64,000 nt of DNA, from NCBI RefSeq assembly GCF_000718095.1, contig NZ_JOEI01000030.1:29740-93739 (forward strand), given 5' to 3'. The notes under the pieces are model-generated. The model was not told the origin of the DNA. It searched no databases and saw only the letters and a list, made by a program, of their open reading frames with translations. This DNA comes from Streptomyces scopuliridis RB72. Its GTDB lineage: Bacteria > Actinomycetota > Actinomycetes > Streptomycetales > Streptomycetaceae. Shown here in pieces: positions 41,747 through 48,545 of the stretch. Position 1 is the first letter of the stretch. Each line of letters opens with the position of its first letter. A program made the position numbers and the translations under genes.

Positions 41747-42906
41747 CGCGGAAGCACCCGCGCCGGGGGCACGGCCCAGGCCGCGCCCAGTTCGGAGAAG
41801 GTGGCGAGGGACTCCGCGCTCTCCTCGATCAGCGCGTCGATGCCCTTGACGATCCGGCGCGGCGCCTTCTCGCCCGGCGCGCCGTACCAGGCACCGGCGG
41901 GCAGCGGCTCGGGCTCCGGCCCGGTCCTGATGGCCTCGACGATCCGCATGAAGGCGCCTGTACGGCGGGGCGGTACGAGCAGACCGCTGCCGTCGGACAG
42001 ATGCGCGACCAGGTTCTCCAGCAGGTCGGTACGCGCGTGGACGGTCTCGACCGGGCCCACGCCCGTACGCTCCACCAGCACCCGGTCCTGCTTGTACCAG
42101 AAGGTGATCCGGCCCCGCGTCCCGTGGACCAGGACGTACGGCTCCGCGTTCCGCTCCGCGCACAGCGTGACGGCGACGGTGATCCGGGTCCCCCTCGCTG
42201 TCCTCAGCCGCAGACAACTGGTGTCGTCGGCCTCGATGTCATGCGCCCGGTACTGCTCAAGCTCCGACTCCGCGATGTCCTCGGCCAGATCGCTGCCGTC
42301 GATGCGCAGGGCGGTCGCCACCGCGTGGGCGAGCGGGTTGGTGAGCACCCCGTCCGCGACGTCGAGCCCGTTCAGGGTGCGGTGTCCGGCCCAGGGGACC
42401 CGCCGGAAGTACGCCTCGTCGCGTACCCACGGCCCGGCGGCGCCGATCCCGCGCAGCTGTCCGATCGCGCCGTCCGCGATCAACTCCCGTATCGCGCCGA
42501 TCGCGTGGGAGCCGAGCGACTGGAAGCCGACCTGGCAGGCCGTGCCCTTCTCCGCGAGACCGGCCAGCAGCCGTTCGTACTCCGCGTACGACGGTGTGGT
42601 CGGCTTCTCCAGCAGTGCGTGCACGCCGTGGGCCGCGGCCGTGAGGGCCAGATCCGTGTGGGTGTGGATGGGCGTGCAGATGACCGCGATCCGCGCGCCC
42701 GTGCGCTCCAGCAGCGCGCCGAAGTCGGCGGACTGCGCGGGCCCGGGAGCGCCGTAACCGGCGTGGGCCAGCTCTCGCGGGCTCAGCGGCTCCAGCTCGC
42801 AGATGCCCACGAGCCGTACCGCCCCGGCCTGTTCGAGACGGCGGATGTTGCGCAGATGCGTACGGCCGTGACCACGCGCGCCTGCCAGCACGACGGGGAG
42901 GCTCAT
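41743..42906 (-). CDS. Gfo/Idh/MocA family oxidoreductase
   Basis: This 387-residue NAD(P)-dependent sugar dehydrogenase relative has an N-terminal Rossmann fold (LPVVLAGARGHGRTHLRNIR) with a slightly unusual glycine loop, CTPIHTHTDLALTAAAHGVH and the catalytic-type ALLEKPTTPSYAEYERLL (EKP motif). The C-terminal alpha/beta domain contains HRTLNGLDVADGVLTNPLAH. It probably oxidises or epimerises a sugar released from pectin. ATGA overlaps link it to the permease upstream and the DUF6807 gene downstream. Confidence 0.88.
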   Translation of the reverse strand: MSLPVVLAGARGHGRTHLRNIRRLEQAGAVRLVGICELEPLSPRELAHAGYGAPGPAQSADFGALLERTGARIAVICTPIHTHTDLALTAAAHGVHALLEKPTTPSYAEYERLLAGLAEKGTACQVGFQSLGSHAIGAIRELIADGAIGQLRGIGAAGPWVRDEAYFRRVPWAGHRTLNGLDVADGVLTNPLAHAVATALRIDGSDLAEDIAESELEQYRAHDIEADDTSCLRLRTARGTRITVAVTLCAERNAEPYVLVHGTRGRITFWYKQDRVLVERTGVGPVETVHARTDLLENLVAHLSDGSGLLVPPRRTGAFMRIVEAIRTGPEPEPLPAGAWYGAPGEKAPRRIVKGIDALIEESAESLATFSELGAAWAVPPARVLPR

Positions 42907-43817
42907 CCCTTCACCGCCCCCGCGCTGAAGCCGGTGATCAGCCACTTCTGGATGAACGCGAAGACGATGACGACCGGCACCGCCGAGATCACACCGCCCG
43001 CGGCGAGCGCCCCGAAGTCCACACTGTCCGCCCCGATGAGGGTGGACAGGCCGACCGGGATCGTCTGCTTGTCCTGGTCCATCAGGAACATCAGGGCGAA
43101 CAGGAAGTGGTTCCAGCTGTGGACGAAGGCGAAGGAGCCGACGGCGATCAGACCGGGCCGCAGCATGGGCAGGACGACGATACGGAACGCCTGGAACCGT
43201 GAGCAGCCGTCCACCCACGCCGCCTCCTCCAGGGAGTACGGCACATTCTTGATGAAGCCGCTGATCAGAATGATCGACAGCGGCAGCTGGAAGACCGTCT
43301 CCGCGATCACCACGCTCAGCGGGGAGTTGATCAGCGAGAGGTTCTTGAAGATCTGGAAGAGCGGGACCAGCATCAGCGCGCCCGGGATGAACTGCGAGCA
43401 CAGCAGCGCCAGCATGAAGCCCTGCTTGATACGGAAGTCGAAGCGCGCCAGTGCGTAGCCGCCGGCCAGCGCCACCCCCGTCGTACAGATCAGGGTGAAG
43501 ACCCCGATCAGCGCGCTGTTCTGGAAGAAGACCGAGAAACTGCGCTCGTTCCAGACCTTCTCGAAGTGGTCGAAGGTGACCGGCCACGGCACCAGCGAGG
43601 TGGAGCCGGCGGGCCGCAGCGAGAACAGCAGCATCCAGTAGAAGGGGACGAGCGTGAAGAGCAGATAGAGGCCGAGCGGCAGATAGATCTGCCACCGGGG
43701 GACCTCGTCGAAGGCCCGCTCGCGCCGCCCGCGCCGCTTCCGCCGCGGGGGCGGGGACTTCCGGCCGCCGTCCGCGGGCGCGGCGGGCAGGCCCTTCTCG
43801 GTGATGACAGCGGTCAC
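42903..43817 (-). CDS. ABC sugar transporter permease (MalG/AraQ type)
   Basis: The 304-residue inner-membrane protein has a charged N-terminal region (RKSPPPRRKRRGRRERAF) and six predicted helices. The cytoplasmic EAA loop EEAAWVDGCSRFQAFRIVVL contacts the ATPase. It pairs with the permease encoded just upstream (GTGA overlap at 43814-43817) to form the channel for pectin-derived oligosaccharides. No ATPase gene is present in the locus; Streptomyces commonly use the shared ATPase MsiK encoded elsewhere. Confidence 0.93.
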   Translation of the reverse strand: MTAVITEKGLPAAPADGGRKSPPPRRKRRGRRERAFDEVPRWQIYLPLGLYLLFTLVPFYWMLLFSLRPAGSTSLVPWPVTFDHFEKVWNERSFSVFFQNSALIGVFTLICTTGVALAGGYALARFDFRIKQGFMLALLCSQFIPGALMLVPLFQIFKNLSLINSPLSVVIAETVFQLPLSIILISGFIKNVPYSLEEAAWVDGCSRFQAFRIVVLPMLRPGLIAVGSFAFVHSWNHFLFALMFLMDQDKQTIPVGLSTLIGADSVDFGALAAGGVISAVPVVIVFAFIQKWLITGFSAGAVKG

Positions 43818-44770
43818 TTGTGGTCGCCTCCGAACTTGCTCAGGCGGAGATAGAGGATCGAGCAGAAGAGGAGGATCGCGAAGGCGACGGTCGTCAGCGC
43901 GGTCGCGTAGCCGAAGTCGTGTGCCTCGAAGCCGGTGACGGCGACATACAGCGGCAGTGTGGTGGTGACGCCGGCCGGACCGCCCTCGGTCAGGGTCAGC
44001 AGCAGATCGACGTTGTTGAACTCCCACACGGCCCGGAGCAGTGTGGAGAGGATGATCGCGTCCCTGAGGTGGGGGAGTGTGATGTGGAAGAACTGCCGGA
44101 ACCTGTTCGCCCCGTCGACCGAGGCCGCCTCGTACAGATCGCCGGGGATGGACTGGAGATCGGCGAGGATGAGGATCGCGAAGAACGGCACACCGCGCCA
44201 GAGTTCGGCCAGTACGGCGGCCCAGAAGACGGTGCCGGTGTCGGAGAGCACGGACGAGCCGTACTCACCGATGCCCGCGTCCGCCAGATAGCGGCCGACG
44301 CCCGTCGACGGGTTGTAGAGCAGCAGCCAGATGGTGGTCGTCAGCACGCCGGAGACGGCCCAGGGCGAGAAGACCAGGGCGCGGGCCGCCGCGCGGCCCA
44401 CGAAGGTCTGGTTGACGAGCAGCGCCAGCACCAGCCCCAGGGCCAGTTGGAGGGTGACCTCCGTGACGACCCACTTGCCGCTGAAGACCAGGCTGTCCCA
44501 GAACAGCGGGTCGTCGGTGAAGATCCGCCGGAAGTTGTCGAAGCCGGCGAAACCGTTCCGCCAGGGCTTGGTGACGTTGTAGTTCTGCAGGCTGTAGTAG
44601 AAGACACTGAGCATCGGATAGGCGATGAAGCCGAGCATCAGCAGTCCGGCGGGGGCGATCAGCAGATACGGGAGACGGCGTGGTGTGGCTCCCGTACGGC
44701 GCCCCGGCTTCTTCCCGGGCGTTCGGGGCGGCGGAGCCCCTGGTGAATCCTGCGCCACAGCTGAGGCCAT
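43814..44770 (-). CDS. ABC sugar transporter permease (MalF/UgpA type)
   Basis: The 318-residue permease has a cytoplasmic Pro/Arg-rich N-terminus and six helices (for example LPYLLIAPAGLLMLGFIAYP). Its EAA loop reads YEAASVDGANRFRQFFHITL. It is the first gene of the long minus-strand operon that runs to the pectate lyase at 33593. Its upstream region holds a LacI-type palindrome (44794-44803) and a second dyad (44813-44828), so operon control probably acts here. Confidence 0.93.
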   Translation of the reverse strand: MASAVAQDSPGAPPPRTPGKKPGRRTGATPRRLPYLLIAPAGLLMLGFIAYPMLSVFYYSLQNYNVTKPWRNGFAGFDNFRRIFTDDPLFWDSLVFSGKWVVTEVTLQLALGLVLALLVNQTFVGRAAARALVFSPWAVSGVLTTTIWLLLYNPSTGVGRYLADAGIGEYGSSVLSDTGTVFWAAVLAELWRGVPFFAILILADLQSIPGDLYEAASVDGANRFRQFFHITLPHLRDAIILSTLLRAVWEFNNVDLLLTLTEGGPAGVTTTLPLYVAVTGFEAHDFGYATALTTVAFAILLFCSILYLRLSKFGGDHK

Positions 44771-44793
44771 GACTGCTTCTCCGTTCCTTAGGT

Positions 44794-44803
44794 GAAGCGC
44801 TTC
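44794..44803. promoter_or_regulatory. LacI-type operator, GAAGCGCTTC
   Basis: A perfect 10-bp palindrome with the AAGCGCTT core typical of LacI-family operators lies 23 bases upstream of the first permease start, well placed for repression of the transport and degradation operon. Similar cores occur at 48392-48401 and 48459-48466. Confidence 0.6.
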
Positions 44804-44812
44804 GCAGATGGT

Positions 44813-44828
44813 GTTCGATATGCCGAAC
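44813..44828. promoter_or_regulatory. GTTCG-N6-CGAAC dyad upstream of the transport operon
   Basis: GTTCGATATGCCGAAC is a dyad of the kind bound by IclR- or GntR-type regulators. It lies next to the LacI-type palindrome, suggesting that two regulators control the operon. Confidence 0.45.
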
Positions 44829-44896
44829 CAGTGGATCCGGGCGAAGGGATCTGGATGGATGGGGGGCGGAGAGCGGGCGGTCCGGCGACCGCCTTC

Positions 44897-46735
44897 TCAG
44901 CCCACGTACGGGTCGGGCACCTCGCCGGGCCTCGCCAGGAAGGCGAAGTCGCAGCCGGTGTCGGCCTGGGTGATCTGTTCGTTGTAGAGGGCGCCGTATC
45001 CGCGCTGGTAGCGCTCGGGCGGAGGCGTCCACTCGCTGCGCCGCCGCGCCAACTCCTCGTCGGACAGGTGGAGATGGAGGCTGCGGGCCTCGACGTCGAG
45101 GGTGATGGTGTCGCCGGTGTGTACGAGCGCGAGCGGCCCGCCGACATACGACTCGGGCGCGATGTGCAGCACGCACGCGCCGTAACTCGTGCCGCTCATC
45201 CGGGCGTCGGAGATCCGGACCATGTCCCGCACCCCCTGCTTGAGCAGATAGTCCGGGATCGGCAGCATCCCGTACTCGGGCATGCCGGGTCCGCCCTTGG
45301 GGCCCGCGTTGCGCAGCACCAGCACATGCTCGGGCGTGATGCCGAGCTGCGGGTCGTTGATGGTCCGCTGCATCGTCCGGTAGTCGTCGAAGACCACGGC
45401 GGGACCGGTGTGCTTGAGCAGCCGCGGTTCGGCGGCGATGTGCTTGATGACCGCGCCGTCGGGACAGAGATTGCCGCGCAGCACCGCCACCCCGCCCTCC
45501 GGTGCGAGGGGGTTCTCGCGCGGCCGGATCACCTCCGGATTGTGTACGAGCGCGCCGTCGAGCTGCTCCCGCAGGGTGGGGTGCGCGACGGTCGGCCGGT
45601 CCAGGTGCAGTACGTCCGTCAACCGCCCCAGGAACGCGGGCAGTCCGCCGGCGAAGTGGAAGTCCTCCATCAGATACCGGCCACCGGGACGGAGGTTCGC
45701 CAGCACCGGCACCGTACGCGCGGTCCTGTCGAAGTCGTCGAGCGTGAGCCGGATCCCCGAGCGTCCCGCCATCGCGATCAGATGGATCACCGCGTTCGTC
45801 GAGCCGCCCAGCGCGAGGACGGTGGCCACCGCGTCCTCGTACGCCTCCCGGGTCAGGATCTTCGAGAGCCGCAGATCGTGGCGTACCAGCTCCACCACGC
45901 GCCGGCCGGAGGCGGCGGCCATCCGGTCGTGTCCGGAGTCCACGGCCGGGATCGAGGAGGCCCCGGGCATCGTGACGCCCAGCGCCTCGGCGGCGGCGGT
46001 GAGCGTGGAGGCGGTGCCCATCGTCATGCAGTGGCCGGGCGACCGGGCCAGACCGTTCTCCAGCTCGGCCATCTCGGCGTCGCCGATCAGCCCGGCCCGC
46101 TTGTCGTCCCAGTACTTCCACATGTCCGTGCCCGAGCCGAGCACTTCATTGCGCCAGTGCCCCGGCAGCATGGGCCCGGCGGGTACGAAGACGGCCGGCA
46201 GATCGACCGTCGCCGCGCCCATCAGCAGCGCCGGTGTCGTCTTGTCGCAGCCGCCCATCAGCACCGCGCCGTCGACCGGATAGGAGCGCAGCAGCTCCTC
46301 CGTCTCCATCGCCAGCAGATTGCGGTAGAGCATGGGCGTGGGCTTCTGGAACGTCTCGGAGAGCGTCGACACCGGGAACTCCAGCGGGAATCCGCCGGCT
46401 TGCCACACCCCGCGCTTCACCGCCTGCGCGCGCTCGCGCAGATGGACATGGCAGGGGTTGATGTCGGACCAGGTGTTGAGGATCGCGATGACCGGCTTGC
46501 CCAGATGCTCTTCGGGGAGATAGCCGAGCTGGCGGGTGCGGGCGCGGTGGCTGAAGGTGCGCAGACCCGTCGAGCCGTCGCCGCCGCCGTACCAGCGGTG
46601 ACTGCGCAGGTCCTCGGGGCGTACGGTCGCGCCGTCGGGCTCCGCGGCCGCGTCGGGGGCGCCCGTGGTCCCGTCCGGGGGCCGTACCGTCTCGTCCGGG
46701 GGGCGCCCGGCCGGGCCTTCTCTCCGTACGGTCAT
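44897..46735 (-). CDS. IlvD/Edd family sugar-acid dehydratase
   Basis: The 612-residue Fe-S dehydratase has the three cluster-binding cysteine regions MGGCDKTTPALLMGAATVD, RSPGHCMTMGTASTL and the later ENPLAPEGGVAVLRGNLCPD, plus LALGGSTNAVIHLIAMAGR. The length and subgroup resemble L-arabinonate/D-xylonate-type dehydratases rather than true IlvD. It removes water from an aldonic acid to give a 2-keto-3-deoxy acid, the substrate type for the DapA-family enzyme encoded just before it. An N-terminal Pro/Asp-rich extension of about 40 residues precedes the domain. ATGA overlap at 46732-46735. Confidence 0.88.
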   Translation of the reverse strand: MTVRREGPAGRPPDETVRPPDGTTGAPDAAAEPDGATVRPEDLRSHRWYGGGDGSTGLRTFSHRARTRQLGYLPEEHLGKPVIAILNTWSDINPCHVHLRERAQAVKRGVWQAGGFPLEFPVSTLSETFQKPTPMLYRNLLAMETEELLRSYPVDGAVLMGGCDKTTPALLMGAATVDLPAVFVPAGPMLPGHWRNEVLGSGTDMWKYWDDKRAGLIGDAEMAELENGLARSPGHCMTMGTASTLTAAAEALGVTMPGASSIPAVDSGHDRMAAASGRRVVELVRHDLRLSKILTREAYEDAVATVLALGGSTNAVIHLIAMAGRSGIRLTLDDFDRTARTVPVLANLRPGGRYLMEDFHFAGGLPAFLGRLTDVLHLDRPTVAHPTLREQLDGALVHNPEVIRPRENPLAPEGGVAVLRGNLCPDGAVIKHIAAEPRLLKHTGPAVVFDDYRTMQRTINDPQLGITPEHVLVLRNAGPKGGPGMPEYGMLPIPDYLLKQGVRDMVRISDARMSGTSYGACVLHIAPESYVGGPLALVHTGDTITLDVEARSLHLHLSDEELARRRSEWTPPPERYQRGYGALYNEQITQADTGCDFAFLARPGEVPDPYVG

Positions 46736-47646
46736 ATCGACCACCCCGCCACCATCGCGGCGACCTCGGCGCGCCGCTCCTCGGGCAGGGCGCGGCTCGG
46801 CGGGCGGATGTCGCGCCGGCACAGGCCGAGGGCGGCCAGCGCCTCCTTGACGACCGTCACATTGTCGGCGGACTGCCGCGCGGCCCGCAGCTCCTCGAAC
46901 GGCCTGATCTGCTCCCACACCTTCATGGCGGCCGCGTAGTCCCCGGCCCGCAGCGCCTCCAGCATCCCCAGCGAGACGGCCGGGGCGACATTGACGAGAC
47001 CCGAGGTGAAGCCGGTGGCGCCGCCCGCGAAGTACGAGGGGGCGTACAGCTCGGCGAGCCCCGCGACCCAGACGAACCGCTCCAGACCCGCGTCACGCGC
47101 GAAGGCCGCGAAGCGCGCCGCGTCCGGCACGGCGTACTTCGCCCCGATGACATTGGGGCACAGTTCCCCGAGCGTCGCGAGGCTCGCACCGCTCAGCTGC
47201 GGATTGCGGATGTACGGAACGACGCCCAGCTCCGGAACCGCCTCCGCGATGGTGCGGTGGTAGTCGATCCAGCCGGCCTGTGACACATAGGGGTGGACAG
47301 GCTGGTGGACCATCACCATCCCGGCCCCGGCCTCGCGGGCATGTGCCGCGGCGGCCACGGCCGTCGGCAGGTCGAGCCCGATACCGACCAGCACCGAGGC
47401 CCGGCCAGCCGCCTCCTCGATGGTCAGCTCGGTGACCACACGGCGCTCGTCGGGGCTGAGCGCGTAGTACTCACCGGTGTTGCCGTTCGGGGTGAGGGTG
47501 CGTACGCCGCCGTCGAGCAGCCGGCGCAGCAGGGCGCGATGGGCGGTGAGGTCGAGCGTGTCGTCGTCGCCGAACGGTGTGACGGGGATCGCCACGACAT
47601 CGGCGAGCGCGTCCCGCGATGTATCGAGATCAGGGGTGGTCGTCAT
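46732..47646 (-). CDS. DapA (dihydrodipicolinate synthase) family aldolase/dehydratase
   Basis: The 304-residue class I aldolase-superfamily TIM barrel has the Schiff-base Lys170 (NVIGAKYAVPD), Tyr145 (VVPYIRN) and the carboxylate-binding loop LTPNGNTGEYYAL. With the neighbouring dehydratase it would process a 2-keto-3-deoxy sugar acid, either by retro-aldol cleavage to pyruvate plus an aldehyde or by dehydration; lysine synthesis is unlikely in this context. The ATG at 47646 overlaps the regulator stop (ATGA) and follows GGGAG. Confidence 0.87.
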   Translation of the reverse strand: MTTTPDLDTSRDALADVVAIPVTPFGDDDTLDLTAHRALLRRLLDGGVRTLTPNGNTGEYYALSPDERRVVTELTIEEAAGRASVLVGIGLDLPTAVAAAAHAREAGAGMVMVHQPVHPYVSQAGWIDYHRTIAEAVPELGVVPYIRNPQLSGASLATLGELCPNVIGAKYAVPDAARFAAFARDAGLERFVWVAGLAELYAPSYFAGGATGFTSGLVNVAPAVSLGMLEALRAGDYAAAMKVWEQIRPFEELRAARQSADNVTVVKEALAALGLCRRDIRPPSRALPEERRAEVAAMVAGWSI

Positions 47647-48287
47647 GCGTGGTCTCCCTCGGGGAACGCTCGCTGTACGAAAGAGGCGATATGGTCGTGC
47701 AGGGCCCGGGCGGCGCCCTCGGCGTCACCGGCGAGCGCGAGCCGCAGGATCTCCCGGTGCTCTCCGGCCTCCTGCTCCCAGGACGGGACGGCGGCCCAGG
47801 CGACGGTCGAGACGAGGGCCGCCTGGTCCCGTACCTCGTCGAGCATCCTCGCCAGCAGCGGATTGCCGCAGGGGAGATACAGCGCCCGGTGGAACTCCCG
47901 GTTGGCGAGGGAGCGTTCGGCCCGGTCCGCCGCTTCGTCGGCCTTGACCAGGGCCTCCCGGGCGGGCTCCAGCGAGGCGCGGCGGGTCAGGGAGCGCCGG
48001 AGCGCCTCCGGCTCCAGCAACAGCCGTACGTCGTAGACCTCGTGGGCCATGGCCGCGTCGACCGTACGGACGGTGACGCCCTTGAACTGGCTCATCACGA
48101 CGAGGCCGGTGCCCGCCAGGGTCTTCAGCGCCTCCCGCACCGGAGTCTTCGACACCCCGAATCGCGCGGCCAGTTCGGTCTCGACCAGCGGCTGACCGGG
48201 GCTGAGACCGCCGGTGAGGATGCCGTGTTTGATCGCTTCCAGAACGTACTGGGTGCGGGAGGGGATCGGACTCGGGGCGAAGGCCAT
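47643..48287 (-). CDS. GntR/FadR-type transcriptional regulator (FCD domain)
   Basis: The 214-residue regulator has a winged helix (ETELAARFGVSKTPVREALK, residues about 36-55) and an all-helical FCD ligand domain whose metal-binding residues include the Asp of YDVRLLLEPEA and the His residues in NREFHRALY and AGEHREILRLAL. These regulators sense sugar acids and similar carboxylates. It leads an operon with the aldolase and dehydratase, so its ligand may be an intermediate of that pathway. A TCATATATGA palindrome 22 bases upstream fits autoregulation. Confidence 0.9.
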   Translation of the reverse strand: MAFAPSPIPSRTQYVLEAIKHGILTGGLSPGQPLVETELAARFGVSKTPVREALKTLAGTGLVVMSQFKGVTVRTVDAAMAHEVYDVRLLLEPEALRRSLTRRASLEPAREALVKADEAADRAERSLANREFHRALYLPCGNPLLARMLDEVRDQAALVSTVAWAAVPSWEQEAGEHREILRLALAGDAEGAARALHDHIASFVQRAFPEGDHA

Positions 48288-48309
48288 GGGCGCTCTCACA
48301 TCTCGTGTC

Positions 48310-48319
48310 TCATATATGA
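48310..48319. promoter_or_regulatory. TCATATATGA palindrome, candidate GntR operator
   Basis: A perfect 10-bp palindrome lies within a looser dyad (GTnnnTCATATATGAnnnAC) just upstream of the GntR start codon. Confidence 0.45.
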
Positions 48320-48391
48320 CGTACGAAGTACGACGCGATGAAGCTAGGGCCGGCCTCAATGTTTCGTCAATGCTTCGCGCAGAAGTTGTGT

Positions 48392-48401
48392 GAAGCGCTT
48401 C
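48392..48401. promoter_or_regulatory. LacI-type operator, GAAGCGCTTC
   Basis: The same 10-bp palindrome as at 44794-44803, located in the divergent region about 21 bases upstream of the -35 element of the lyase gene. Confidence 0.55.
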
Positions 48402-48421
48402 CATTGAAATCGCGTGAACCG

Positions 48422-48450
48422 TTGACGTTCCCTGCTCCGGTCCATAGCTT
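48422..48450 (+). promoter_or_regulatory. Putative promoter of the exo-lyase gene
   Basis: TTGACG (48422-48427) and TAGCTT (48445-48450) are separated by 17 bases. The start point near 48457 falls beside the AAGCGCTT palindrome at 48459-48466, an ideal place for repression. Confidence 0.55.
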
Positions 48451-48458
48451 CTAGCAGC

Positions 48459-48466
48459 AAGCGCTT
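48459..48466. promoter_or_regulatory. LacI-type operator core, AAGCGCTT
   Basis: An 8-bp palindrome in the context GCAAGCGCTTACC lies at the predicted transcription start of the lyase gene. Together with 48392-48401 it could allow looping repression. Confidence 0.5.
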
Positions 48467-48545
48467 ACCTAAAACGATTCAAACGGGCGTCCCCTCGCAC
48501 CCCGCACCCCCCACCGCGTCAGCCGCAGGGAAGGATCCGACACCG

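Noticed and set aside
42001..43458. Long plus-strand frame opposite the Gfo/Idh and permease genes
   Set aside because: It is a mirror of clearly recognised minus-strand genes.
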